A DNA stretch of 64,000 nucleotides from Straminergon stramineum (Eukaryota; Streptophyta; Bryopsida; Hypnales; Calliergonaceae). A program made the translations under genes and the position numbers. This document shows, one piece after another, positions 35,573 to 47,835 of this stretch (the first letter of the stretch is position 1; each line of letters starts with the position of its first letter). Location of the stretch: the NCBI GenBank assembly GCA_963920665.1, contig OY987271.1:8249350-8313349 (forward strand), read 5' to 3'. The notes under the pieces are model-generated. The model ran no database searches, was not told where the DNA came from, and saw nothing but the letters and a program-made list of their open reading frames with translations.

Positions 35573-36138
35573 CCCTGGAGGGCTTGACTGTCCCACAAGT
35601 GGACAACAAACAAATTGAAATTGTTGTATCTTCTTATTACTGCTTGGATGAAAGCCATCCTAATTTTCGGAGATACTTTATCAAGTTGTTGTCCTATCTA
35701 AGGGTTGGATTTGGTATTACTAGAGTGCATACTTTTCTAAGCCATGTCAAGTGGTTGACCAAGCCAAAATTGCATTGACTCTAGTTCAAAATAAGATTTG
35801 CCAAAATGAGGTCATAGATTTTAAGAGCACAAAAATTTCTAAAAATCACCATGTGAAGAGAACCTCATTTCAAATTCATTCCAACATACTTTACTCAAAA
35901 AAACCATAATAGTTTGCTTGTAATCAAATTTTGAAAGAATTTGGAATTTCTCTTTCAAAATTTATGAAAAAAGATTGGTGATAGCATTGGGGATTCTAAC
36001 TGTACAGATGGACTGTACAACTCACAGTCTACCACTTTTGTTTCTATGTCATTTCCAAAATTTGCTTCCAAATAGCACTTTATTATGATTTTTCTCAAAT
36101 GGTCAATGGTCAATTTTGAAGATGAGTCTGGACGTTCC
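35573..36138. mobile_element. TTAA-type MITE, right end lost
   Basis: It starts with TTAA (35569-35572) then CCCTGGAGGGC. It matches the interior of the 12736-13579 element over most of its length (TGCTTGGATGAAAG, TATCAAGTTGTTGTC, AAGGGTTGGATTTGG). It stops matching at about 36138 after GAGTCTGGACGTT, where the TAGGGGTTAA end should follow. The flanking 36140-36540 carries a motif-free open frame. Confidence 0.6.
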
Positions 36139-36562
36139 AAGTTTGATGACAAAAATGGAACAGTACTTCATGCTCGTAGGAACAAGGCATACCTTGGCCA
36201 GGGTAGGAAGGGCAATGAAACGAACAGGTTGGTGGCATGTATTCGACTCCTGGATGGAATTGGCAGTAGGACCAAGCTTATTGTATTTCAGTGATGAAAT
36301 AGTGCCCATGAAAATAGTGCCCATGAAATTTTTAGGTAGTATCAAAGTTTGGATATTTCACTGTATTTCGGAACAAGTGAAAACATATTTGATGGAAATT
36401 AGAGTTTTTATTATACATCCCACTTATGGGAACTCTACCATAGTCATTGAAGTGGTGGTTATTATCTTACTAATGATCACCAAGGGTTGTATATCGACCA
36501 TGGCTGGGCGATTAAGCTTGGAACATTGACTAGTTGCCTAACTTAGTCTTCCATCTCTTTAA

Positions 36563-37459
36563 CCCCTAAAGGACCAAATTGTATTTTTTGGCAACATAGT
36601 GATTTGGGTAGTTCACTATGAATGGAATTTTTAATTTTTTTCTTTGAAATTTTCAAACAAGATGTGGATAAGGTTTTTCTTTAAGGCCCAAAAAATTTCA
36701 TAACTTTTGATGACATGGTTTAAAAGTATTTGTATGATTAGTAGTTTATTTCTCAACTCAAACAGCTTGAGTAGATTAGAAAAATGACTTTTTCAAGAAA
36801 TACAAATTTGAAATTGTTTTTCTAGATTTATATAACATGGAAAGCTTTGAATCATTCCATTTTGATTCATGAGATGAAAGTTATGAGGAGTTTTAATTTG
36901 TAGGTAGTTATAGATTCTCTACTTGAAAATAAACTTTGAAGTCCTTTATTTAACTCAATTTTCCATATTTTTGAAAAAACAAAATCATGGGATGTAGAAT
37001 TTTTTATTACAACATTACAACCATTGGGATTGGCCTTTTTCAATTCCATAACTAAATTCTTAACAATTTAATATTTTGAATCATTATCTACTTCTTTCTA
37101 CTTACTATTTTTTCCTAAATGATGTACAATTCCAAAATATGACAATTTACTTTGAAGAATGAATCCAAAGGAGCACCATCATCTAGGACATTTTTTCATA
37201 CAAATGTGACCTTGTGAAGTCGAACTACCCATTTTTTTGCGGGGCCAAAAAAAAGATTTTTGTTGATTCAAATGTTGATATCTTGCAATCCACCTGGTGG
37301 AAATTTCTGAAATTTTTTCTACATCTTGTCAAACCAGCTTACTACAAGATCCTATGTTTCCATGTCTCCAAATTTTTTTTTTCTAAAATTTGTTATAAAT
37401 ACTAGAAATGGCAATTTTAGAGCGCTTTTAGTGAAAACATGGTCATAGAACTTTATGGG
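36563..37459. mobile_element. TTAA-flanked MITE, 897 bp
   Basis: It starts after TTAA at 36559-36562 with CCCCTAAAGGACCAAATTG. The left 30 bases nearly match the element at 60437, as does the interior. The right end is decayed to TATGGG followed by TTTA. No coding capacity. Confidence 0.65.
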
Positions 37460-37463
37460 TTTA

Positions 37464-38225
37464 GTGAAACATATGGTTGAGTGATGTAAGTACGCACATA
37501 TTGCAAGTTGTCCTCAGTGACTGGTAACTTACAAACATGAGGTCAATGGAGAGCATAAACTCTAATGGCTTATAGTAAGTACACTTAAAATGGCACGGAT
37601 AAGCTCTTTGGCATGATCAATATGCTCAAGAAAATGAACTACCATTTTTTCACATTGGTAAAAAACTATGAATCAAAATGCAAGTGGTTTCATAATTTTT
37701 GGACAAATTGTGAATAGTTAAAAAATTTCAAAGATGCAAGGTGTAGGGTGCTAAAAGTGTCATGTAGGTGATGCCAAAATCCATTTGATGCACATGAAGA
37801 ATTCACACCAGTAGAATCAAAACATGTCATAGAGAATAAGTTAAAACAATAGAAAGTATATAAAAAATAGACCACTTGTAAGATTGACACCTCCACAATA
37901 ATATAAATTGAGTTGCACACTTTTCAAAATGGCCCTTAACTCCTCCTAATAATTGTCCTTGTAATGCTCACCAATTCAGGTATCCTTGTTGTTTAGTTTT
38001 CCTTCTAAAATAAGGGCCAATTTTGAGGAGTGGTCCATTTTAGGTGTATATACCTTACATTCCTTCAAGCAACAATCTCATACATTTTCTTACTTCTTTG
38101 GGTGCCTGGACATTAGAGACTCACATTAATAGTGCATTCTTAAAGTATAAATTGGCTATTTCACTACCACCCTCAAGAATACATTCCAAGCATTCTAGTT
38201 TTTGATCATATGCTACGACATGTAT
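37464..38225. other. AT-rich intergenic stretch, no gene
   Basis: Nothing beyond short chance open frames and low-complexity A/T sequence is visible here. Confidence 0.4.
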
Positions 38226-38228
38226 TTT

Positions 38229-38443
38229 CACTATAAAAAACCTACGTTTTATGTGACATGCCTCAATTTTTTGTAACGGATTTTTTTGGATGTCAAATGC
38301 AACAAACCCATGTTTTTATGTCAAAAAATGTTACGTTGGTGGGTTTTTTTGACATAAAAATATGGGTTTGTTGCATTGGACATCCAAAAAATCCGTCATA
38401 AAAAATTCAAGCACGTCACACAAAATGCAAGTTTCTTTTAGTG
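38229..38443. mobile_element. CACTA-type hairpin MITE, 215 bp
   Basis: The ends are CACTATAAAAAACCTACG and its inverse-like AAGTTTCTTTTAGTG, flanked by TTT on both sides (38226-38228 and 38444-38446), a 3-bp target duplication. The body is a long palindrome with arms containing GGATTTTTTTGGATGTC and TGCAACAAACCCATG. The same family and exactly the same length occur at 50356-50570. Confidence 0.8.
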
Positions 38444-38920
38444 TTTAGTGTAGGTGAAGAAAATGGATGTTGGTAGTTCATGGGACATTCATGAGATTAT
38501 GCAGAAATATGAGTGATTGTTAATTTGTATACATTGAATATTTGAATGAGTCTTTTGATGTGCAATGATGTAAGAATGTGTTGATTTTTGTGTGGTGGTA
38601 GTGCTTACAATCTTCAAATTTTAAATGGATTAGTGGCTTAATTGGGTAAGCAACTTCTTTCAATGGAAAGTTTGAATTGCAAACAATTTGATCTTGCAAC
38701 ATTGAATTTGTACTTTTTGTTGAAGCAACTTGTAGAACTTGGCTTATGGTTACATCAAGAGAGTTTTAGGGGACCCGTGTAAAAGTGGTGACCTCAAGTT
38801 ACTATTGCTAGGAAGAAGAGTGGGAGAGTGCCTCATGTCCCACCTCTCTATCCAATAAATGAAAGACATCCATCTCGTTGTTGGATAGAGGGGGTTTGCT
38901 CTAAGAAAACATTGTGTTTT

Positions 38921-41300
38921 TAGCTGCAACTAGAATTGACCCAAAATATAAAGGACCCCATGATACAGTAAAAAATAAACCTCATAAAATCCTTCAAGTC
39001 AAATTCATACTTGTATGAATCTTATATAGTGTTATATAAGTCAAATAAAACACCAAAAAATTGTATGAAGATAGTAGTTGTGTATGAACCTCATAAATCC
39101 TTAGAAGGAATATCCAATCTTTAATTGAGTGCCAAATTTGCTTTAAAACTCCAAATGAAGTGTATGATAACTTTTCGGAAATCTAATACAAAAATTTAGA
39201 ACTATTTCAAATTCTATTCAAAAGTTCATATTGTATGGCTTTCATAGTCGATCAAAGTTTTCCCTTTTCAATTCAAAAGCAACTCCTTACTACTCTACTT
39301 CCTTGAAGTCCATAACTTTCTCTTCCTAACTCTAGACTGAGAGTATGAAGGTTTTTCAAAAATTTAACACATATATCTACAAGTCTTCTAATTTCAATTC
39401 AAAACATCATATTGTCTAACTTTTATAGTTGGTCAAATCTTCCTCTCTTCAATTCAAAGGCAACTCATTAATATTTTATTTACAAGCTCATATCTCTCAC
39501 TTTATAATTCTAAACTAAGCGTGTAATATCTCCTTGAGAAGTTAACACAAATACCTACAAACCTAACAAAATACAACTCAAAATATCATATTGTTTGACT
39601 GATATAGTTGGTCAAATCCCTCTCTTTAATTCGAAGCACTAAAAGAAAACAATGTTTTTTTAACGTCACAAAAAACATGCCCTGGCGTTTAGTTTGACAT
39701 GAAAATAATCTGAGTAGATGTCATCTAAAATTTGTTATAACGGACGGGCAAAAAATGTCCAAAAATCAAGGAAAATGCGTACAATTTTAGCTTGTTTTTT
39801 TCTAATGTCACAGACAACGTGGTCTTCCAAGGTCTCCACAGTGCAGCATGTGGATGCCATGTAAGCGCCACATAGGCAAAAAGATCCACGTGGGATTTTT
39901 TTCATCCAACCCGTCAATGATGTGGCACTTGACATAGTGATAGGAAAAGTGACATGGAACCAATTATGATGAAGTGGCATGCCTAGTCAATACATTGTTA
40001 TGTCATTTGAAAATTTTAATTCTGCTTTTTGAGATGTCAAATTAGATATCTAGGCATTTTTTGAGACATCAATTGGTGCATACCAAATCTATAAGGCAAA
40101 ATCAACAAAAATAATTATTTAAAAGAAATTAAACATAAAATAAAATAAACAAACAAAATTGTTGAATTTAACAAGAATTGAAGAAAACTTACCATCTACC
40201 ATCAAGAGAATTTTTGATGGCAAAATGAAGGAATTTCTTCATTAAAAGTTATTAAAAATGAAGATAAGAGAGGTCACATTTATATTCATTGTCCATCCAT
40301 GGTAAGACAAAAGATATGGAATAACTAGACTATGGGAACTTGACCATTATACATCTTGACACTATTTTAGACATCTAAACATTGTTTTAGACATTTGGAT
40401 GTCATTCTAGACATTTTACATTGAATACAATTCTTGTTTTACATATCCCATATTGTTTGTTTCACTTCCAACCACCTACTTGTATAAGGACCATCTCTTT
40501 TTCATCCATAGTGCACATCCATCCATTTCTGTTTTTTGGCAAGGCATGCCATGTAGTTGCCCTTCCCTAAATTTTTCACATATGGTCAACTTCTTACCAT
40601 AGACCATAGTAATTTTTACAAACTTATCCATAATCAAAATGGGTCTACTTGCTGACATGGCAGTCTATGTTTTTTTAGATGTCACAAAAAACCATTAGCA
40701 TGTTTTTCCTAACATCACTAAAAACATGTCCATCTATGATAACATTTGCTTGTTTTCCAACTTAGCTACACACGTTTTCCACTACATCACATCAAATTCA
40801 CACTCCCACTTCCATTGACCATCTAACATAGTGACGTCTCAACAAAAGGATATGTTTTTTGTAAACAACATAAAAAACGGGCGTTTCTTATAGTAAAAGG
40901 CAATTCATCACTATTTTACTTCCTACCCTATAACCTTTGCATCCTAAATTCAAACTATGAGAGTGATAGTTCTTTGAAAATCTAACAATTCAATATATAA
41001 TCACACCAAATATAATAAAAAACATGCATTCTTACTAAACAATTAGGAGCATTCAAAAATTATGCCCTCAAACTTTTTGACAATTAACCCTCTCACACTT
41101 AATCAAGTAAAACTTTCTCATATAAATTTCAAATGAAGTAAGCGATAAGTTTTTGGAATCACAAGAAGAAGAACTCACTTTCTAATTTTTCATTGCCAAA
41201 CTCACAAAACATAACATGTTCTAGCTCTTCAAAAACACAACTCTCACCAAACCAATATGAGACAAAAGAAAAAGAACCCCCTCTCATCTCCTACCTCATC
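38921..41300. repeat. ~180-bp tandem repeat array, interrupted by a CACTA element
   Basis: From about 39180, degenerate units recur with 177-181-bp spacing. Markers CAATTCAAAGGCAACTC lie at 39269, 39450 and 39627, and ATAGTTGGTCAAA at about 39245, 39425 and 39605. Each unit also has CTCATAACTTTC-like and TCTAACACAAATACCTACAA-like blocks. The array continues after the CACTA element at 40896-41300. A leader TAGCTGCAACTAG at 38921 precedes it, and the same leader precedes the second array at 63270. There is no coding content. Confidence 0.7.
39637..40895. mobile_element. CACTA-type non-autonomous element, 1.26 kb, inside the satellite
   Basis: The left end is CACTAAAAGAAAACAATG and the right end, inverted, is ACTATAAGAAACGCCCG (last base mutated, TAGTA). 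It splits the satellite motif AATTC-AAAGGCAA: AAG lies at 39634-39636 on the left and AAA follows on the right, a slightly mutated 3-bp duplication. Subterminal ACATGTTTTT/GTCACAAAAAACAT motifs recur. No transposase is seen. Confidence 0.7.
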
Positions 41301-41322
41301 CATTTAAGCAAGTGAATTTCAA

Positions 41323-41410
41323 CCCCTAAATGCCATATGGATCACATTTCATCCATTGGCTAACTCTTACCTCCCTAGAATTCTATCCATATTTACTACG
41401 TGGACTTCTA
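41323..41410 (+). repeat. Solo end resembling a TTAA-type element
   Basis: TCAA-CCCCTAAATGCCATATGG at 41319 onward looks like a left terminus with one target base changed. I did not find a matching right terminus, so this may be a truncated copy or coincidence. Confidence 0.3.
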
Positions 41411-41899
41411 ATCATTTGAAAATAAAGAAAAGGTAAAACCAGATTCATCTTAGTTTTAACAACTTCAAAGATACAAAATAAAGTTTTAAAAATATCTTTC
41501 ACTATGGAAATAAATGAACTAGGATCAAATAGTTTTTTAACAAATGTAAAGAAAATAGAGTTTCCAAAGAAACAAACTCTGATTCAACATGCCAATATAT
41601 ACTTTTACATAGTTTACGCATTTACAATATGAAACGGCCCCCTTTAAACCTGCACATCTTCTGGTAGTGCTAAATCTGCACAACTTCTCTCTTCAACATC
41701 ATCAGTCTCAAAGTCTTCCTATTTGGTCTTCATGATCTCCTTGTTCTTGTAGTGGTGGTAAGAATGCATTTAGATCTTCAATAAAAAGACTTCCATCTCT
41801 TCTTTGAAATGCCTTTATTCATTTTTCAACCACTAAAATTTTCAATTGGGTTCCATCCAACTCTCAAAGTGAGTATGTGGCATTGTTAGGTACCTTTGT

Positions 41900-42655
41900 T
41901 TCCACATAAGGTCTAAACCATCACTGCAGAAATTTTTACAAAACATTGTGTTAATGCTCCAAAGTATTATCAAAAACCAATACTCAATCACCTTTTTCAA
42001 TCTTCTTAATCCTTAATTGATGGATTCAGTCAAAATTTTCTTTAGTGCCCAAATTTGTAGCTTTAAGTTTTTCTAGTGCCATTTGATGATCTTCATGTAG
42101 TCTTCCAAGTTTTTGAATATGAAGCTCCAATTGTTTCTCTATGTTAATACCATCTTTCCATGATAAAAATATCCATGTTGAAACAAACTCTTTTCTAGAC
42201 ATTCTAGATTTTTACCCATACATAAGCTCCACAAGTATATGACATGTAACAATGCTTTGAGTGGTTTTTATCAACCTATAAAGCAAATGAAAGTAGTTTA
42301 AGCCAAAGATTAAGCTTTTCTTTACGAGCCTTGACCAATGCATGAGTAATAGGAGGATGGCCTCTTTCAATTTTGTCATTGGCCTCAAAGTTATAAGTTG
42401 TTGTTAGTCTTAACTACACTCTATATTTGCTGAAAAATTATCTTGCATAGTTGCATCCAACTCTCCTCTATCTGCTCTTGTATTGTAAATATTCTTGTAT
42501 CGATTGAAAATATCTGCAAGAATGAATTTGTAAATTCCCTTGGTTGTTTATTCATTTTGGTTTGTAGAACTCTACCTTCAACAAAAATTGAAAGCTCTTC
42601 TCTAGACAAAACAAGATATTTCATGCCCCATAATATAGATGTTTCTATACACTAA
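41900..42655 (-). pseudogene. Ty3/gypsy integrase remnant
   Basis: On the minus strand from 42655, the reading frame gives MKYLVLSREELSIFVEGR, then, after degenerate sequence, YNFEANDKIERGHPPITHAL, which corresponds to the integrase-core 'P-x-ANG-x-x-ERGH-P-I-x-x-AL' block. Further on come WIFLSWKDG and LGRLHEDHQMALEKLKATN, as in the C-terminal integrase region. Several frame changes and stops are needed to link these, so the gene is dead. No long terminal repeats are identified; the remnant may run on to about 41640. Confidence 0.75.
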
Positions 42656-42659
42656 TGGG

Positions 42660-44229
42660 TGATTGCCAAAAATACTTGTCCTATTTTTTGTCCCCTTACC
42701 CTCAGATGGGTGTTTTTTTGCTCATAACTTTTGCATCATTTGTCCATTTGAAGTAAAAAATTGGAATGAAGGTACATGTAGTAGTTGCAAACATTGAATA
42801 ATTTTTTCAAATTTTTCAAATTAGTTTATTATTTTTGAATTGCCTCCGATTGGATGTCTACCTTAGCCATTTTGGAGGGTTTTAGTCCTATTTTTTAACC
42901 CAAATTTTCTGAATTCAAATCCACAAATTGGACATGTTGGAGGTCTACTAATATTACAAGGACTAACAATGAGTTTTTATGAAAATAGCAATATGTCGGT
43001 TGCACACATGGGTCAAAGTGACCTTCCTTTAAGCAAAGGCTACAAAGAGGGAAAAAAGTTCCTACATGAATTATTTTTGGTATAATGTGATTAAACATGC
43101 ACAATCTTTTCTTACAAAATGGCTTTTTTGTGGAATTTTTTTTTGAATTATTAAAAAAGAAAAAGCTCTACAAATCCCTATTATACTATTTTTTCCTCCT
43201 AATGGCTTTTGTAGTACTCCTTCATAGTCTTTAGTATTGCATAGTACAAAATCAATAGTTCAGATTTGTAGGCGCTTCAAATCAATAGTTTAAATATGCA
43301 AGCGTGTTGTTGATACACAATATTGATAGTTTTGCACAGTATTGTTAGTTCTATGGTCAAAAACTACATTTTTGAGCCAAAAATGTGAAGTATTTCTTGC
43401 AATCACGCTATTATAAGATTCAAATACTAACTTTTGAGTATTATAGTTTTATACAAAGTTGATTTACTATTCTATTAGTCCTTTATACTTAGTTTAGTTC
43501 CAAGTCAATTTGTATTGTTCTTGTATTCTTGGTTTTCAAATTTCAATTGCCTTAATCAGGTTGATTGTTGTGCAAGTTTCAAAAAGATATCAATCTCCCT
43601 ATTTGGACATTTCTAACATAATTTTGAAGAATTCAAAGTTTGGGATGATTTTTTATCATGAAAACTTCATCCAAGTTTTATCTTCTAGTTTTTTGTAGAC
43701 TTTTTGGTATTTCTTGATGGATTTGTATGTCTTATACTAAATTCTTCATGAAAGTTGGGATTACTCCTCGTTTCATTCTAAATTGTGGCTTTTCATCCAA
43801 ACTTAGTTTGATGAATGACCAAATTTTATTATATTCTATCTTCTTTGATTTTCACTTTTTTAGTAAGTGTTATAGGCTTTTAGAAACCCATGTCCTTGAA
43901 CTATAAGATTTCAAATCTAGTTCTAAATTATAGTTGCAAATTCCAAAATCTTACATGGACTAGACTTCCTAAACTTCTATATGTACTACATAGCATATTT
44001 CTAAGTAAAACAGTTTTGTTCTAAGACTTAGAATTTCAAATACTGAAAAAGTTGTGGAAATTATAAAATGGTATTACACTTGTGTAGTGTGGGAAAAGCT
44101 TGGGGAACAAAACCCAAGGAATTCCCTAGTGGTGGTTCTTTTAATGGGGAATGGTCAATTAGTCTATTGTTTTGCATCTAAGGTCACTTTTAATGTAGGA
44201 TACTCACTCCCTTTAGTAATTAAAGAAAT
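42660..44229. other. AT-rich intergenic stretch with one arm of a diverged repeat
   Basis: No gene is seen. Positions about 43640-43990 are recognisably similar, in the same orientation, to 46830-47110 (CTTCATCCAAGTTTTATCTTC versus CTTCTACCAATATTTTCTCC, and TTCATCCAAACTTAGTTTGAT versus TTCATCTGAAACTTGGTTAGT). The two copies flank the tract at 44230-46790. Confidence 0.45.
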
Positions 44230-46790
44230 AAAAGATTAATTTCGTTAATTGGTTCAAGGAATGTGTAATCAAATTCTAGCCTATCCTAGTATTCCGTCCA
44301 ATTCCCATGAATGCAAACATACGACATGACATCCCAGTCCTATACTAGAATTTTAATGTCAATTTGTCAAGGGTATGTCAAATAGTCATCGCTCCTGTTC
44401 TATCAACTTAATCATCCCACATATAGTATATACATATTGCCACATACATACAATTGCAATTCTTTAATTCTTTCTTCAATTTAATCCATGGTCAATTGGT
44501 CCACTAGCTAATTAATTAATCTAATTACTACAAATGCAATTATGCAAAATCAAAAATCTGTAAAGTCAATTTGTCACAGTTATACAGAGCATGCAAAAGT
44601 TAAAGTTTATTCCTGTAAATTACGCTCCAGTCAATTAGACTTAGCTTCTTTCTTTCTCCAGCTCCATCCGCCATCAACAACAAGTCATTTGGTCCATTTT
44701 ACAACAAGTTAGACTCTCACAGTCTATATAAATTTGCTATTCTATCAATTTGACTGGGTACTTTAACAATATGGAAAAGCTATAAACTACTCCTAATTAA
44801 TCATTATCAATGTCAAATTGTCAAGCACTTGGCTTCTATATAACCTAATTGTCAATTGGTCAGTCTTATTTTAATTCCAAATTGTTAAGCCTTAACATTG
44901 ATTTGTTACTCACATCATAACAAACTAACTACTTGACATCTCAACTACCAACAACAAGGTAATAACTAAATTGTCTTAAAATTCACCAACAAGTAGCATT
45001 TCCTCTGTTTAGACAATTTGTCCATTTGATAACAACATCACCACATTTGATTAAAACATATAACAATTGGTCAATCACTATTTTAATAATCTTCACTTAA
45101 TTTCCTCATACGATGATGACAATTCAACTACAACGACATCCAATACTCACCTTCACAAAGACAATTGGACTTATGTTTTCACTCATTGCCTGGATCTACA
45201 ATGAGAAATCATTCATTGCAACCCCACCAACCAAACAATTAGACATTCAGTTTCTCTCAAACTTAATCTCTCTACAATTAATCAACATTATAATCACTTT
45301 TCTTTGATGATTAGCCAATCAACTATACACTCAGCTATTCCTATTTAACCTCAACTATAACTACTGAACTATTAGACCTTCTCAATGTAGATAATCACTT
45401 GCCTATCATTGGCTAATTAATTCCCTCAATATTCCTTGTCTATTTGACTTCACAAATCAGCTCATACTCTGCTGATAACACATTGGCTCCATCCGCCTAC
45501 ACAAATTGTCAATTTGACCTCCTACCAACTACTCTCTAGTTATTCCCTTAATTATAAAATTTCACAAATCTATTCGTCTTCTACAGCTCTCTTTTATATT
45601 GTCTAATTGACTTCACAATTACTACAAATTCAACCTTACCTAAGCTTACCACTTGACATGACTAATTGATTTAATTTTCAAGTTTTCAATATTGCCAACC
45701 ATTGGCTCTCACAACTACTTTCCTTCACAGACAAGTAGACAACAAACTACGACCCAATTATAATCCATCACTGGCTAATTGACTCAATTATATATGCATC
45801 CTTCTTAAATAAGCTCTCACAGCTTTGACAATTAGACTACAAATTAAAATAAAGAACAACACTAATCCTTGGCTAATTGTCCTACTCTCTTAAATCTCAA
45901 CCCATCACTGGCTTACGAGACTTTTTGACACCCTCATACACACAGTTCATATCAATTAAACAAAACCAAAAGAAACAAAATGAAAACCCTAATGTGCACT
46001 ATCTTGTCTATTAGTCTTCCTTTGTGATACCCAACTGCTCACAGATAGAATGAGAAGACAACAAGACAAATTCACCGCTCACAACTGTCTACTTGTCTTC
46101 GTCAGCAATGATTAACTATACTCGCTAATTGAAAGACGATTTGACAAACTCACAATTTACGACCATTTGACAAAAACCAAAGAAAAAGAAAACAAAAAGA
46201 AACAATACCAATCACAGGCTCAATTAAGAAATTAATGCACTCCTTAAATATCCAAGTTGTTGGCACTGAAACAAGACAATTTGACCAACATTACAACTCT
46301 CGACTATTAGATAGACAACAAAATACTAACAACTACCAATCCCTCACTAAGTTGAAGAAAATGAAAAGAATGCCAATCACTGGCAATTAGACAAAAACTA
46401 CAAAGCCAATCCCTGGCTACAACATGAATAGACGAATAGGCAGGTTTGCATTAAAATTGAAGGAATGCACAAGTACATTAGACAAAGGCGGCAATCACTG
46501 CCAACGCCCGAGAGAGAGAGAGCGAGAAAAAGCACAGTCTATTAGTCTTATGTTTCTTGGCCTGTAACTAACTTGCGGTTACCAATTGTCTATTTGTCTA
46601 ACTACTTTGATTCTAACTAACCCTATCTCCCTATCCGGCCGTCTAATGGTCCTTTTCATATTAGTGTGTCTATTTGACCTAATTCACATTCTATTAAGCT
46701 ATAAAGCTAGCTTAATTAGTCCATTAGTCTTTTACTTTCCAAAATAACAAAAATAACCCAAAAAATATGTCTACAACTTGCTAATCAGAC
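44230..46790. repeat. Composition-biased tract rich in (G)TCAATT/AATTGTC-type words
   Basis: For about 2.5 kb the sequence keeps returning to short words such as GTCAATTTG, GACAATTAGAC, TCTATTAGTC, CTAATTGAC and CACTGGCTAATTG. They occur in both orientations, without a fixed period. There is no coding capacity beyond 65 codons. It is bracketed by diverged direct repeats (about 43640-43990 and 46830-47110). I cannot assign it to a known class. Confidence 0.55.
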
Positions 46791-46829
46791 CGTTGTAACA
46801 CAAATTAGAGGGTTTAAAAATTTTGGATG

Positions 46830-47110
46830 ACTTTTGTTCATTGAAACTTCTACCAATATTTTCTCCAAATTTTATAGTCTTTCTTGTTGGTTTTGATGGA
46901 TTTAGGTTTCTTACAACTACTTTTATGCAAAACTTGAAGTTCTTTCTAGTTTCAGTATAAGTTGTGTTTTTTCATCTGAAACTTGGTTAGTTAACCTTCA
47001 AACTTCATCCTACTCTATCTTCTTCAAATTTTGCTTGTTTATTAAGTATTATGTGTTTTTGAAAACCTTTCAAAATTTCCTATGTCAATGTATGTCAGAA
47101 ATTTACATTC
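46830..47110. repeat. Second arm of the diverged direct repeat
   Basis: This stretch is similar to about 43640-43990 in the same orientation. It could be a long-terminal-repeat-like flank or an independent dispersed repeat. Divergence is high, so this needs alignment. Confidence 0.4.
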
Positions 47111-47154
47111 TAGTTCACTCCATAGTGTGATTTGACAACAAAACTTCAAATTAT

Positions 47155-47470
47155 CCCCTAAAATTCCTTGACTATGTTTTCACCTAAAACAATCCAAAAC
47201 TACCATTTCTGGTACAAATACCAAATTTTAGGAATTCTTTTTTTTGGAATTTGGACACACAAAAACATAGGCACTTGTAGTAAGCTAGTTTGAAAAGATG
47301 TGGGAAAAAATTCATAAATTTCCACATTGTGGGTTGCAAGATATTAGCATTTGAATTGACAAAAATCATTTTCTTGGCCCTGTGAAAAATCGAGTAGTTG
47401 CACTTCACAAGGTCACATTTATATGAAAAAATGTCCAAAATGGTGATGCTTCTTTGAATTCGTTATTCAA
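47155..47470. mobile_element. TTAA-type MITE, truncated, inverted
   Basis: TTAT at 47151-47154 is followed by CCCCTAAAATTCCTTGACTA. The next 280 bp are the reverse complement of the right part of the 36563-37459 element (TACCATTTCTGGTAC, TTGCAAGATATTAGCATTTG). Similarity is lost near 47470, where the other half should begin. Confidence 0.6.
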
Positions 47471-47674
47471 GGCAAGTTGCCTATATGCAAGTGGAAATGA
47501 TATACTTAAAAAGATAATTGAAGCAAGAGCATTTTGGGAACATGCTAATGGAAATGCAATACACATTCAAGGTACGTAGTATTTGTTCTAGTTTCTAGAC
47601 ATATTATAGCTCCAAGCCTTAGAAATGGTAGTATGGTTACATTGACAATGTTGTCCTTTATTTTGAGCACTTTC

Positions 47675-47835
47675 CACTAGTAGAAAACTTTGTTGTGTTT
47701 AACAAAATGTAGGTGACATTTTTTGTAAACTACATTCACTAAAACATAGTTTTCTAAAAACTATGTTTTAGTGAACATAGTTTACAAAAAATGTCACCTA
47801 CATTTTGTTAAACACAACATAGTTTTCTTCTAGTG
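47675..47835. mobile_element. CACTA-type MITE forming a near-perfect hairpin, 161 bp
   Basis: The termini are CACTAGTAGAAAAC and its inverse GTTTTCTTCTAGTG, flanked by TTC on each side (47672-47674 and 47836-47838). The two 80-nt arms pair almost completely, for example AACAAAATGTAGGTGACATT with AATGTCACCTACATTTTGTT. It has only a few unpaired bases at the tip. Low divergence between arms suggests a fairly young insertion or selection for the fold. Confidence 0.85.

Noticed and set aside
36116..36529. 137-aa open frame next to a truncated TTAA element
   Set aside because: It starts inside the element and I recognise no domain; conserved coding cannot be claimed.
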